From the NCBI RefSeq assembly GCF_025564085.1, contig NZ_JAMGZJ010000077.1, forward strand, positions 727,442 through 791,441: a stretch of DNA of 64,000 nt. The letters are read 5' to 3'. A program made the position numbers and the translations under genes. How positions within the stretch are numbered: position 1 is the stretch's first letter; each line of letters opens with the position of its first letter. The notes under the pieces were generated by a model. It ran no database searches. It was not told the DNA's origin and worked only from the letters and a program-made list of their open reading frames with translations. Below, piece after piece: positions 9,327-18,336 of this stretch. Origin of the DNA: Silvania confinis (lineage in GTDB: Bacteria > Pseudomonadota > Gammaproteobacteria > Enterobacterales > Enterobacteriaceae).

Positions 9327-9818
9327 CTAAGCGCGTAACTTAACGTCGATTGCGTCTTGTGCGCGGGTATTGCGTTGGGACTCATGCGAATGCTGACGGC
9401 CAGAGACGTCCAGCACTTCCTGGTTGTTAACCAGTTCACCAATGGTGATGTTGTTCAGGAAGCCGGTCAGACGGTCGCTCAGATCGCGCCACAGCGCGTG
9501 GGTCAGGCATTTATCGCCGCCCTGACAACCGCCTTTGCCCTGGCAACGGGTCGCGTCGACGGATTCGTCAACTGCGCTAATCACTTCGCCAACGGCAATA
9601 CTGCCCGCGTCTTTACCTAACAGATAACCACCGCCTGGACCGCGGACGCTGGAAACCAGGCCATTTTTACGCAGTCGGGAGAACAGCTGTTCCAGATAAG
9701 AGAGGGAAATTCCCTGACGTTCAGAAATATCAGCCAACGGAACCGGGCCCGATTCGGAGTTGAGCGCAACGTCCAGCATCGCGGTCACGGCGTAACGCCC
9801 TTTAGATGTCAGTCTCAT
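9327..9818 (-). CDS. iscR: Rrf2-family Fe-S cluster regulator IscR
   Basis: Senses Fe-S status by binding a [2Fe-2S] cluster and represses its own operon when clusters are plentiful. It has 163 residues, one more than in E. coli. The winged helix is at about 1-65 ([24 protein letters not shown]). Cluster ligands are in [19 protein letters not shown], with three cysteines and a histidine in the IscR spacing. It is the first gene of the isc operon, and two IscR sites lie upstream. Confidence 0.97.
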   Translation of the reverse strand: MRLTSKGRYAVTAMLDVALNSESGPVPLADISERQGISLSYLEQLFSRLRKNGLVSSVRGPGGGYLLGKDAGSIAVGEVISAVDESVDATRCQGKGGCQGGDKCLTHALWRDLSDRLTGFLNNITIGELVNNQEVLDVSGRQHSHESQRNTRAQDAIDVKLRA

Positions 9819-9900
9819 GTCTTACTTAACCTCAAACTCGCCCCTGCCCGGGGTTTTTATTGTAAAGTGGGGGGTATTGCATAGCAGGGCTGAGTCTGAC

Positions 9901-9925
9901 ATTCCCGACTAAATTGGTCAACTAT
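9901..9925 (-). promoter_or_regulatory. IscR type-1 binding site B
   Basis: Read on the minus strand this 25-base stretch fits the type-1 IscR consensus: ATAG, TTGACC, an A/T-rich centre, TAGTC, GGGAAT. It contains TTGACC, which could serve as the -35 element of the iscR promoter. It abuts site A exactly. Confidence 0.75.
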
Positions 9926-9950
9926 TTACTTGACTGTTTTAGTCAGGTAT
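9926..9950 (-). promoter_or_regulatory. IscR type-1 binding site A
   Basis: On the minus strand the site reads ATACCTGACT, an AAAA centre, then CAGTCAAGTAA, a near-perfect match to the type-1 consensus. It is directly upstream of site B, giving the two head-to-tail 25-base sites expected for iscR autoregulation. Confidence 0.8.
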
Positions 9951-9977
9951 TTAACCTTCTGTGCTGTAATGTTATTA

Positions 9978-10033
9978 CCGGGCGGCGCTTCGCTGAGGTG
10001 CGGCCTGATGCCCTCTCCCACAGGGAGAGGGCG
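9978..10033. repeat. REP-like element with 23-base palindrome
   Basis: A GGCGGCGCTTCGC half-element is followed by a palindrome at 10010-10032 with arms GCCCTCTCCC and GGGAGAGGGC. The same CCCTCTCCC/GGGAGAGGG palindrome recurs after suhB at 11745-11765. It lies at the 3' side of trmJ and may end or protect that transcript. Confidence 0.7.
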
Positions 10034-10042
10034 AAAACCACA

Positions 10043-10771
10043 CTACGGTTTATTCTTCTGCTCAATCGACGCCAGAATACCGCGCAGGATGTTTAGCTCC
10101 TGGCTTTCCGGGCGCGCACGGGTAAAGAGGCGACGCAGTCTGTTCATCACCTGACCCGGGTGGTCTGCACGGATAAAGCCGGTCGCGAGCAGCGTCTGCT
10201 CCAGGTGGCCATAGAAACGTTCCAGGTCATCGACCAGCGGATACGGGGTCTCTTCCGGCTGTACAGTGGCCTCTTTTTCCTGAGTTGCCAGCCATGCCAT
10301 ACGCACTTCGTAGGCGATAACCTGCACGGCCATCGCCAGATTCAGTGAGCTGTACTCCGGGTTGGCGGCAATCGCGACATGATAATGACACTTCTGCAGC
10401 TCGTCATTGGTCAGCCCTACGCGTTCGCGGCCAAACACCAGCGCGACGGGCGCATGTTCGGCTTCGCCCACGCTTTTCAGCCCGCATTCACGCGGATCGA
10501 GCATCGGCCACGGCAGGGTGCGCGAGCGAGCGCTGGTGCCCACCACCAGGCTGCAGCCGGCTAAGGCTTCGTCCAGGGTATCCACGATCTGGGCGTTGCC
10601 GATCACGTCGCTGGCACCTGCCGCGAGAGCAATGGCCTGGGAGTCAGGTTTGACCAGCGGGTTAACCAGCCAGAGATTGGTTAAGCCCATGGTTTTCATA
10701 GCACGGGCAACGGAGCCCATGTTGCCGGTATGCGAGGTTTCGACCAGCACGATTCGGATATTTTGCAGCAT
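10043..10771 (-). CDS. trmJ: tRNA (cytidine/uridine-2'-O-)-methyltransferase TrmJ
   Basis: Methylates the 2'-OH of nucleotide 32 in several tRNAs using S-adenosylmethionine. It has 242 residues (E. coli 246). SPOUT-fold landmarks are [20 protein letters not shown] at the start, [14 protein letters not shown], and the AdoMet-binding [20 protein letters not shown] near residues 135-155. The C-terminal extension is basic-acidic and variable. It is transcribed divergently from suhB. Confidence 0.95.
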   Translation of the reverse strand: MLQNIRIVLVETSHTGNMGSVARAMKTMGLTNLWLVNPLVKPDSQAIALAAGASDVIGNAQIVDTLDEALAGCSLVVGTSARSRTLPWPMLDPRECGLKSVGEAEHAPVALVFGRERVGLTNDELQKCHYHVAIAANPEYSSLNLAMAVQVIAYEVRMAWLATQEKEATVQPEETPYPLVDDLERFYGHLEQTLLATGFIRADHPGQVMNRLRRLFTRARPESQELNILRGILASIEQKNKP

Positions 10772-10895
10772 AATTTTTCTGAGTTTGAAGAATATTCAGC
10801 CATGCTACCATAAACGGAAGACAGAATCCGATCCCACTGCTATACTCTGCGCCGTTTTCGTTTCCCTGTTCTTTAACATCCAGTGAGAGTAACCG

Positions 10896-11702
10896 ATGCA
10901 ACATCCTATGTTGACCATCGCCGTGCGCGCAGCGCGCAAGGCGGGTAATGTAATTGCCAAACACTACGAAACACCTGATTCTGTAGAAACCAGCCAGAAA
11001 GGCAGCAATGACTTTGTGACTAACGTCGATAAAGCCGCAGAAGCGATGATTATCGAAACCATTCGCAAATCTTACCCGCAGCACACCATCATCACCGAAG
11101 AAAGCGGTGAACATGTAGGCGAAGATCAGGATGTTCAATGGGTTATTGATCCACTGGATGGCACCACCAACTTCGTTAAACGTCTGCCACACTTCTCTGT
11201 TTCTATCGCCGTACGCATCAAAGGTCGTACTGAAGTGGCGGTGGTTTACGATCCAATGCGTAACGAACTCTTCACTGCCTCCCGCGGTCAGGGCGCACAG
11301 CTGAACGGCTACCGTCTGCGCGGCGCTACCGCTCGCGATCTCGACGGCACCATCCTGGCGACCGGTTTCCCGTTCAAAGCCAAACAGCACGCCCCTGCTT
11401 ACATGAAAATCATGGGCAAACTGTTCACCGAATGCGCTGATTTCCGCCGCTCGGGCTCCGCTGCGCTGGATCTGGCCTACGTTGCCGCTGGCCGCGTGGA
11501 TGGTTACTTTGAAATTGGTCTGAAACCGTGGGACTTCGCTGCTGGCGAACTGATTGCTCGCGAAGCAGGCGCACTGGTGTGTGATTTCACCGGTGGCCAC
11601 AACTACATGCTGTCCGGCAACGTGGTTGCAGGTAACCCGCGCGTAGTGAAAGCGATGCTGGCGAACATGCGTGACGAACTGAGTGAAGCGCTGAAGCGTT
11701 AA
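10896..11702 (+). CDS. suhB: Inositol-1-monophosphatase / antitermination factor SuhB
   Basis: An inositol monophosphatase-fold protein that in E. coli also joins the NusA/B/E/G antitermination complex needed for proper rRNA synthesis. It has 268 residues (E. coli 267). Metal-site motifs are EESGE, WVIDPLDGTTNFV and WDFAAGELIAREAGA. It starts 124 bases from the divergent trmJ. Confidence 0.97.
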   Translation: MQHPMLTIAVRAARKAGNVIAKHYETPDSVETSQKGSNDFVTNVDKAAEAMIIETIRKSYPQHTIITEESGEHVGEDQDVQWVIDPLDGTTNFVKRLPHFSVSIAVRIKGRTEVAVVYDPMRNELFTASRGQGAQLNGYRLRGATARDLDGTILATGFPFKAKQHAPAYMKIMGKLFTECADFRRSGSAALDLAYVAAGRVDGYFEIGLKPWDFAAGELIAREAGALVCDFTGGHNYMLSGNVVAGNPRVVKAMLANMRDELSEALKR

Positions 11703-11710
11703 TTCTGTTT

Positions 11711-11768
11711 TGCCCGGTGGCGTTAACGCTGACCGGGTTGTCCCCCCTCTCCCTGTGGGAGAGGGCCG
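11711..11768. repeat. REP-like element after suhB
   Basis: TGCCCGGTGGCG and a GACCGGG return precede a palindrome at 11745-11765 with arms CCCTCTCCC and GGGAGAGGG around TGT. It is the same palindrome as the one after trmJ. It lies between the convergent suhB and zevB-like genes. Confidence 0.7.
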
Positions 11769-11775
11769 GACTCGA

Positions 11776-12741
11776 CTAAAACGGTCTAATCCCTCGCCCC
11801 ACCGGCACCGCACTGATCCACATCATTACCGCTGCTACCAGCAATACCATCCCCCCTGCCAGCGCAAGCGTTGTCCAGCCAACCTGTCGCCACAGTACCG
11901 GCGTTTTATTGCCGCTGAGTCTGACCGCCAACTGTCGAAAACTGTGTACCAGCAGCGCCAGCGATGAAATGGTTAGCGCCGTGCCTGACGCCATCGCCAG
12001 CGCCGATGCCACGCCCCAGCTAAACACACCGATGACCTTACTGAACAGCAGCACCATGATCGCCCCGGAACAGGGTCGCATTCCCATCGACAGGATAATC
12101 ATTAACCGTGCGCGCCAGTCGTCTCCACCCTCAAGCTGCGCCTGAGTGGGCAGATGCTGATGACCGCAGCCGCAATGCTGGTCATGAACATGCTGCGGGG
12201 TAAAGGAGATGAATGTAGGCTTACGCAGTAGCGCGCGCAGTTTTTTTAGCGCCCTGACGCTCAGGATCAACCCCAGCACCCCCACCAGCGCATAGCTGCC
12301 CTTCTCCAGCCAGAAACTGCTCATGTGCAGTTCCCGCGCCGGAAGTTGCAGCAGCGTGAGCACGACCACCACCAACCCGACCGCCACGCAGCCCTGCAAT
12401 AATGAAGAGGCCAGCGTCAGGCCAATACTCGATTTCAGCTTTGAAGGATGGGTGGCAAGCCAGGTGGTGATCACAATTTTGCCGTGCCCCGGCCCCAGAG
12501 CATGCAGCACGCCATACAAAAAACTGAATGCCAGCAGGGAACCGCCCGCCGCGGTTGGATTAGCGGCCACCGCTTTCAGTAAACCGCTCATCTGCTGGTT
12601 CACGTCCCGCTGCCAGAGAATGCTCTGGCGCAACACCTGCGGCCACGCCTGCCAGAGCCAGATCGCGCCCAATCCCGCGACCCCTAAAAATAGCGCCAGC
12701 GGCCACAGGTGCAGCCAGCGACGGGTGCGATTTACTGGCAT
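11776..12741 (-). CDS. zevB: NiCoT/RcnA-like metal transporter permease (ZevB-like)
   Basis: A 321-residue membrane protein with about six or seven hydrophobic segments. Metal-transport landmarks are GVLHALGPGHGKIVITTWLA (a HX4-type motif on the second segment), a histidine/cysteine-rich loop HVHDQHCGCGHQH near residue 190, and SMGMRPCSGAIMVLLFS. This places it in the nickel/cobalt transporter superfamily. Its pairing with a DUF1007 protein matches the ZevAB zinc system described in Haemophilus. The metal (Zn, Ni or Co) and direction cannot be read from sequence. E. coli has yfhR at this position instead. Confidence 0.8.
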   Translation of the reverse strand: MPVNRTRRWLHLWPLALFLGVAGLGAIWLWQAWPQVLRQSILWQRDVNQQMSGLLKAVAANPTAAGGSLLAFSFLYGVLHALGPGHGKIVITTWLATHPSKLKSSIGLTLASSLLQGCVAVGLVVVVLTLLQLPARELHMSSFWLEKGSYALVGVLGLILSVRALKKLRALLRKPTFISFTPQHVHDQHCGCGHQHLPTQAQLEGGDDWRARLMIILSMGMRPCSGAIMVLLFSKVIGVFSWGVASALAMASGTALTISSLALLVHSFRQLAVRLSGNKTPVLWRQVGWTTLALAGGMVLLVAAVMMWISAVPVGRGIRPF

Positions 12742-13370
12742 TGTAGCGTCACCGTCTGGGCAAACTGCTTGCCGAGATCCATGTCTTCCGGCGGGGCATC
12801 GTCTTTATCCAGCGCGCTGGCAAAGTTGAGCGTCTCGTCGCTCGGCTCCGGCGTATCCATCTTAATCGAGCACGTCGCGTTCAGGCCGGCAGGCAGCGAG
12901 GCATCATTGTCTTCGGCGTAACTCATGTCCACGTAGTACGAAGGATCGAACGTGGAAAAGGTGTATTTCTGCCCGGCCAGCGGCTGGGGTTCTGCCAGCG
13001 GCAGGACAAAAGTCAGCACCGCCTGATGATCCTGGCGAGTCATGCCATACTCGGTTGGCCGGTTAAGGAATTTCACCTTCTGCCCGTTATGCCAGAACTC
13101 GGTAAAATAGTGCTGGCCCAGCACGTTGGCCATCACTTCTGCCGCCAGCTTTTTCCAGATCTCATCCCCCGGTTTCGCCTCCCCGGCATCATAAAGCAGG
13201 TCGGCCGAGGTTAGCTCATCCATCGTCCAGCGCATCTTAAGGCCGGTCAGCTGCGAATCTTTCACCATGATTTGCGTTTTCAAGGTGATAAAACTGTGAG
13301 GATGCGCGGCAACGGCAAAAGATAAAACCGCCAAAAAAAGCGCGGTCGCGCTGTGTTTAACTATTTGCAT
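12732..13370 (-). CDS. zevA: DUF1007 periplasmic protein (ZevA-like metal-binding subunit)
   Basis: A 212-residue secreted protein. A signal peptide is clear (basic start, hydrophobic core LFLAVLSFAVA, cleavage after AHA-like AVAAHPHS). The mature N-terminus begins HPHSF, a likely metal ligand typical of DUF1007 proteins. It overlaps the permease gene by 10 bases, so the two are translated together. In ZevAB systems this subunit is thought to pass zinc to the permease. The assignment rests on domain pairing, and no substrate evidence is visible. Confidence 0.78.
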   Translation of the reverse strand: MQIVKHSATALFLAVLSFAVAAHPHSFITLKTQIMVKDSQLTGLKMRWTMDELTSADLLYDAGEAKPGDEIWKKLAAEVMANVLGQHYFTEFWHNGQKVKFLNRPTEYGMTRQDHQAVLTFVLPLAEPQPLAGQKYTFSTFDPSYYVDMSYAEDNDASLPAGLNATCSIKMDTPEPSDETLNFASALDKDDAPPEDMDLGKQFAQTVTLQCQ

Positions 13371-13494
13371 CTGTTCCTCACGTCAAAAATTCTGTGATGT
13401 TCGCCAGCATTCCTGAAGGAAAGACCTTCCGGTGCGCTTTCTGGCGGGCATCCTTTAGCTATTCTTATCAGACACACTTACTGGAACCCGACAG

Positions 13495-14772
13495 ATGATG
13501 ATGACTCTCGAAATGCCATCTGCACTTTCCAGTTCGCAGCGTCGCTGCCAGGTTCTGTTAATGCTCTATATTCCGGGCTTCAGCGCCACCGTGCAACGCA
13601 TCGGTGAAATCAATGGCGTTGATGGCACTCTGACCCGGCAGGATATTGCCGAGACACGCATTGAGATCCAGCGCTATCACCGACTCGACATTGCGACACA
13701 CCCTGATGGCAGCTACCGGATTGAAGGCACCCACCTCGACCAACGTCTATGCCTGCTGCACTGGCTGCGCCGGGCGTTACGCCTGTGCCCGCACTTTATC
13801 GCGCAGCAGTTTACCCCATCTCTGAAGACCACGCTAAAGCAACTCGGCATTGCGCGAACCTTATATGACGATACCAATCTGCGCGCGCTGATCAATTTCT
13901 GCGCCCGTCGCCTGCAGCGTCAGTTTGAGTGCCGCGACGTGCAGTTTTTACAGCTCTATTTGCAGTACTGTCTGCTGCAACATCATCTGGGCCAGACTCC
14001 GCAGTTTTCGCCGGTGCAGCGCAGCTGGACCGAGTCGCGCGGCGAATACCTGATGGCGCAGGAGATCGTCCGCCACTGGCAGCGCCGCGTGGTATTGCTG
14101 CCCCACGTCGATGAGCAACCGTTTCTGACCCTGCTGTTTATGATGCTGCGTACCCCCGACCCCGTGCGCGACGCCCATCAGCAGGATGAGCGCCTGCGCC
14201 GCACCATCGCCCGGATGATCGCGCGCTTTCGCGGGCAAACCGGGATGCATTTCAGCGACGAACAGGGGCTGACCGACCAGCTGTATATTCATCTGGCCCA
14301 GGCGCTGGATCGCTCCCTGTTTGGCATTGGCATCGACAACAGCCTGCCCGAAGAGATCACCCGCCTCTACCCGCGGCTGATGCGCACTACCCGGGAGGTG
14401 ATGTTTGAGCTGGAAGCCGAGTTTGGTCTGCGCTTTTCCGAAGAGGAGTCGAGCCTGGTAGCGGTGATTTTTGGCGCGTGGCTGATGCAGGAGAACGATC
14501 TGCATGAAAAGCAGGTGGTGTTACTGACCGGGGGAGATAAAGCCTGTGAGGAGTTGATTGAACAGCAGCTGCGGGAGTTGACCCTGCTGCCGCTCAACAT
14601 TCGCTATGTGACGTTGCAAACCTTCCAGAAAGAGGGCGCGCCGCGCGAAGCCGCGCTGGTGATCACCCCCTACGCCACCGCCCTGCCGCTGTTCTCGCCG
14701 CCGCTCATTCATGCCGTTGAGACCCTGAATGCGCAGCAGCAGGAACATATTCGCGTAATGCTGGAGTCTTAG
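13495..14772 (+). CDS. csiE: Stationary-phase-inducible protein CsiE
   Basis: A 425-residue protein matching E. coli CsiE, a carbon-starvation and sigma-S dependent gene product of unknown function. It resembles PTS-regulated transcriptional antiterminators: an N-terminal helical region, then two PRD-like domains (about 150-250 and 250-360). No phosphorylated-histidine function is proven. Three consecutive ATG codons open the gene, so the exact start may be any of them. It is divergent from zevA and overlaps the convergent hcaT by four bases. Confidence 0.93.
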   Translation: MMMTLEMPSALSSSQRRCQVLLMLYIPGFSATVQRIGEINGVDGTLTRQDIAETRIEIQRYHRLDIATHPDGSYRIEGTHLDQRLCLLHWLRRALRLCPHFIAQQFTPSLKTTLKQLGIARTLYDDTNLRALINFCARRLQRQFECRDVQFLQLYLQYCLLQHHLGQTPQFSPVQRSWTESRGEYLMAQEIVRHWQRRVVLLPHVDEQPFLTLLFMMLRTPDPVRDAHQQDERLRRTIARMIARFRGQTGMHFSDEQGLTDQLYIHLAQALDRSLFGIGIDNSLPEEITRLYPRLMRTTREVMFELEAEFGLRFSEEESSLVAVIFGAWLMQENDLHEKQVVLLTGGDKACEELIEQQLRELTLLPLNIRYVTLQTFQKEGAPREAALVITPYATALPLFSPPLIHAVETLNAQQQEHIRVMLES

Positions 14773-15905
14773 CGCGCTGCGACCTGCGGGCGCAGCAGCA
14801 TCGCGGGCAGCGCCACCAGCGCCATTACCCAGAAGACACCGTGACCGAGATGCTGATACAAGAACCCGGCAAAAACGGTCATGATCGCAATGCTGCCGCC
14901 CATTGCCACCGCAGAGTAGACGGCCTGCAGGCGGATCACCTCACTGCCTTCCCGCGCAGAAATGTAGCGCATCGCCGCCAGATGGCACACCGTAAAGGTG
15001 CCGCAGTGCAGAATTTGCGCCACTATCAGCCACGGCAATTCATGCGTCCAGCCCATAATCCCCCAGCGAAGCACGCCGCAGACGGCTGACAGCAGCAGCA
15101 GATCCCGGGCACTGAATCGGCGGAACAGCCGGTTGCTGAGGGCAAAAATAATCACTTCTGCCACCACGCCAAGCGACCACAGGTAGCCCACCGCCGACGC
15201 CGAATACCCCACGCCCTGCCAGTAGATGGCGCTAAAGCCGTAGTAGGCCGCATGTGCGCCCTGCAGCAGGCAGACGCAGGCGAGAAAACGCCAGCTCTGT
15301 GCCACCAGCGCACGCCAGGCTGGCCAGCCTGCGCTCTCCTGCTGACGGGTTTCCCCCTGCGGCATCACCGAAGGGCGCAGCAGCATCCCGAGCAGCATCG
15401 ACAGAAGCCCCACGCTCAGCAGCGCCAGTATGGCCTGATAGTCATACAGGCTCACCAGTTTACCCACCAGCGCCGAACCAATCACAAAGGCAATTGAGCC
15501 CCACAGCCGCACCCGGCCGTAGTCCATGGTGATCTGTTTTTGCCAGGTGTTGGCCAGAGCATCCGTCAGCGGCACCAGCGGCGAGAAAAAGAGGTTAAAG
15601 CCGACCATCACCACCACCAGCCAGGCGAACTGCTGGCTGACCCAGAAGCCCGCCGCAAACACCAGTGTGAGCAGCGCCAGCACGCGCACGGCGTTGATCA
15701 GTAACGCGGGATCGCTGACACGCGGGGCAATCAGCAGGCTGCCGAGAAAACGCGCCACCAGGCCGGAGCCCAGTAGGATGCCGATCATCTCCGGGGTGAG
15801 GCCGATTCCCGCGAGCCAGACGCTCCAGAAAGGCAGAAAAATACCGTAGCTGAAAAAATAGGTGAAGTAGCTGAGCGCCAGCCAGCGTGTGGAATGCAAA
15901 ACCAT
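14769..15905 (-). CDS. hcaT: MFS transporter HcaT (putative 3-phenylpropionate permease)
   Basis: A major facilitator with 378 residues and about 12 hydrophobic segments, closely matching E. coli HcaT (379 residues). Landmarks are YFTYFFSYGIFLPFWSVWL at the start and the LacY/RafB-like VRLWGSIAFVIGSAL. The start at MVLHSTRW matches E. coli; an in-frame start 18 codons upstream would add an unlikely basic tail. In E. coli it precedes the hca dioxygenase operon, which is absent here, so the phenylpropionate substrate is doubtful. Confidence 0.92.
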   Translation of the reverse strand: MVLHSTRWLALSYFTYFFSYGIFLPFWSVWLAGIGLTPEMIGILLGSGLVARFLGSLLIAPRVSDPALLINAVRVLALLTLVFAAGFWVSQQFAWLVVVMVGFNLFFSPLVPLTDALANTWQKQITMDYGRVRLWGSIAFVIGSALVGKLVSLYDYQAILALLSVGLLSMLLGMLLRPSVMPQGETRQQESAGWPAWRALVAQSWRFLACVCLLQGAHAAYYGFSAIYWQGVGYSASAVGYLWSLGVVAEVIIFALSNRLFRRFSARDLLLLSAVCGVLRWGIMGWTHELPWLIVAQILHCGTFTVCHLAAMRYISAREGSEVIRLQAVYSAVAMGGSIAIMTVFAGFLYQHLGHGVFWVMALVALPAMLLRPQVAAR

Positions 15906-15977
15906 GAATCCCTCCCGTTTTGGAGGCGCTAGTCTGGCGTTTAAACAGGGCTGGCGCAAGCGGGTATTAACCGCGTT

Positions 15978-16823
15978 TTAACATCCCTGGGCTGCGGTTT
16001 CGACCGCAATTTCCATCGCCAGATGGGTGCTCTCTTGCGGGCCCAACGCCACCAGTCCAGGCTGTCCGGCCATCTGATGGGCGTTGACCGGATGGCTCTG
16101 CGGCTCAAGGCACAGGAACGATCCACCCGACATTCGAAACAGCATTAACCACGGAGTTTGCGCTGCAATTGTGATATTCATCACATCGCGCGCTATCGTC
16201 GCCACGCCATTCCAGCCGGAATAGCCGATATTCAGCCAGCGATCGCCCCCGTGCTGTGCGCGAGTGAAATCGATATCGGGCGGGATGTCGCCCTGCCACG
16301 CCAGCGGTAAATGGTGCTCGCCTTCCGGCCAGAAACCGCTCGCACCAAATTGCACCCGGCTGTGCGCATCAAAACAAAACCATGGGTGAAATCCCAGGCC
16401 GTACAGCATGGGTTGCTTGCCAAGATGGGTGAGCGTCAGCTCCGCGCGCAAAACCTGGTCACGCAACTGATAATGCAGCCTGGCCTGGTAATCAAAGCCG
16501 CAGGGATGCTGGCTGCGCACCGTGAGTACGCAACCGGTCTGCGTCAGCGAGGCCACCTGCCAGCGCTGAAGCCAGCCATCACCGTGCAAAAAGAAGCGCG
16601 CATCAACCGGGCTTTTCGGCAGCACAATCTCCCGCCCCCGAAACGCAAAGCGATTCCCGGCGACCCGGTTTGCCAGCGGCAACATCGGGAACAACGCGCT
16701 GTCGCCCCCGTCCCATAAAACGGGCTGCCCGTGCGTAAGGGAATCCAGCGACTGCAATCCGCCTCCCTGCGGATTGACGCGCATCCGCAGATGCGCGTTT
16801 TCTATCACCAGCAGACAGGACAT
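15978..16823 (-). CDS. yphB: Aldose 1-epimerase family protein (YphB-like mutarotase)
   Basis: A 281-residue galactose-mutarotase-fold protein, which would interconvert alpha and beta anomers of a sugar. Landmarks are LFPMLPLANRVAGNRF, the catalytic-region LHGDGWLQRW, GLGFHPWFC and CLEPQSHPVNAHQ. It matches YphB, which E. coli carries in the yph cluster. Its start overlaps the stop of the sugar porter gene by one base, so it serves a transported sugar. The identity of that sugar is unknown. Confidence 0.85.
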   Translation of the reverse strand: MSCLLVIENAHLRMRVNPQGGGLQSLDSLTHGQPVLWDGGDSALFPMLPLANRVAGNRFAFRGREIVLPKSPVDARFFLHGDGWLQRWQVASLTQTGCVLTVRSQHPCGFDYQARLHYQLRDQVLRAELTLTHLGKQPMLYGLGFHPWFCFDAHSRVQFGASGFWPEGEHHLPLAWQGDIPPDIDFTRAQHGGDRWLNIGYSGWNGVATIARDVMNITIAAQTPWLMLFRMSGGSFLCLEPQSHPVNAHQMAGQPGLVALGPQESTHLAMEIAVETAAQGC

Positions 16824-18265
16824 CAGTGCACGCGCCCGGCATCAGGGTTGGCAGCCGTTTTGCTGTGCTGTTTTTCCAGCTGCTCCTCCAGCGCTTCCAG
16901 CGTCACGCCTTTGGTTTCCGGGACGTTACGCAGAATATAGAGATACCCCGCGGCACAAATCACGCCGTACAGCAAGAAGCTGCCCGCCGCGCCCAGCCCT
17001 GCATTCAGCAGCGGGAAGGTGTAGGTCAGCAGGAAGCAGGCAATCCACAGCGCCAGCGTCCCCATCGACATCGCCAGCCCGCGCACGCGGTTGGGGAAAA
17101 TCTCCGACAGCAGCACCCAGGTCACCGGGGCCAGCGTCAGGGCATAGATGGCAATCGCCGCCAGCACCAGCAGCAGAACCGGCCAGCCCATAATGTTCAT
17201 CGCGTAGGCGCTGGCGATCAGCACGTAGATGACCGTTAAACCCGACGCGCCCAGCAGCATCAGCTTGCGGCGGCCGATGCGGTCCACCAGCGGCAGCGCG
17301 GCCAGGGTAAAGATAAGGTTGATGATGCCGGTAGCGACGATCGATTTCAGGGTGTCGTTGATATCAAACCCGGCGGAGGCAAAGATCTCCTGCGCATAGT
17401 TGAAGATGACGTTGATCCCACACCACTGCTGGAACATCGCCAGCACCATGCCGATGATGACGATCGGTTTAACCTGTGGCTGCAACAACGTCGAGAACGC
17501 CACCTTCTGAGTATCTTTTTCCAGGGTGTGAGCAATCTCTTTTAAGGTCTGGCTGGCGTACTCCGGCGAGCCAAGGCGTTCCAGCATCGCGCGCGCACGT
17601 TCCGGCTTTCCGGCCTTCATCAGCCAGCGTGGTGATTCCGGGACAAAGAACATCAGCACCAGAAACGCCAGTGCCGGGACCAGCTCGGCACCAAACATCC
17701 AGCGCCAGCCGGTGTGTCCGTTCCAGGTATGGACGATGGTCTCCTGGGTTGCCCCTGCCGCCACCGGCTCGGCAATCATCAGGTTGATCAGCTGCGCCGC
17801 CAGCACGCCAATCACAATGGTTAACTGATTAATGGCCACGAAACGACCGCGTTTTTCCGCCGGGCTGACCTCGGCGATATACAGCGGGCTGAGCGCGGAG
17901 GCCAGGCCAATCCCAACCCCGCCGACGATGCGATACACCACGAACATATCAAAACTGGTCGCCACCGCCGTGCCCCACGCCGATGCGCTGAACAGCACCG
18001 CCGAGAGGATAAGCGGACGTTTACGGCCAAATTTGTCGGCGCACCAGCCGGAAATCAACGCCCCAAAGATACAGCCCACCAGCGCGGAACTCATCGCCCA
18101 GCCAGACTGCGCCGGATCGGTAATCGAGAACCAGGCCTCATAGAAGGGCTTGGCCCCGCCAATCACGACCCAGTCGTAGCCAAACAGTAATCCACCGCAG
18201 GCGGCGACCAGACAAATTGTCCAGACGTAGCCCATTTTCAGTTGTGTCTGCGCGCAGTTATTCAT
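16823..18265 (-). CDS. Sugar porter family MFS transporter
   Basis: A 480-residue, 12-helix sugar/proton symporter of the XylE/GalP/AraE type. Family signatures are GGLLFGYDWVVIGG in helix 1, ADKFGRKRPL and RIGRRKL loops, VPESPRWLMK before the central loop, QQWCGINVIFNYA in helix 7 (sugar-contacting QQ.xGIN pattern), and the C-terminal NVPETKG. AGAGGAA precedes the ATG at a good distance. It lies between yphG and yphB, where E. coli K-12 has the ABC importer genes yphDEF and the dehydrogenase gene yphC. The substrate is probably a monosaccharide, not determined. Confidence 0.9.
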   Translation of the reverse strand: MNNCAQTQLKMGYVWTICLVAACGGLLFGYDWVVIGGAKPFYEAWFSITDPAQSGWAMSSALVGCIFGALISGWCADKFGRKRPLILSAVLFSASAWGTAVATSFDMFVVYRIVGGVGIGLASALSPLYIAEVSPAEKRGRFVAINQLTIVIGVLAAQLINLMIAEPVAAGATQETIVHTWNGHTGWRWMFGAELVPALAFLVLMFFVPESPRWLMKAGKPERARAMLERLGSPEYASQTLKEIAHTLEKDTQKVAFSTLLQPQVKPIVIIGMVLAMFQQWCGINVIFNYAQEIFASAGFDINDTLKSIVATGIINLIFTLAALPLVDRIGRRKLMLLGASGLTVIYVLIASAYAMNIMGWPVLLLVLAAIAIYALTLAPVTWVLLSEIFPNRVRGLAMSMGTLALWIACFLLTYTFPLLNAGLGAAGSFLLYGVICAAGYLYILRNVPETKGVTLEALEEQLEKQHSKTAANPDAGRVH

Positions 18266-18336
18266 GTTGATTCCTCTTTAAGGGAAACGCAGGGTACAGA
18301 GGGTTAACAGGTGAGTTCCCCCACCTGTCGGGTCAG

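Noticed and set aside
9841..9862. CCCCTGCCCGGGG followed by TTTTTATT on the plus strand, terminator-like
   Set aside because: No plus-strand gene ends here; it lies in the iscR leader, so it is more likely an incidental GC-rich stretch.
10662..11813. 383-codon open frame antisense to suhB and part of trmJ
   Set aside because: The encoded sequence has no family resemblance, and both overlapped genes are certain.
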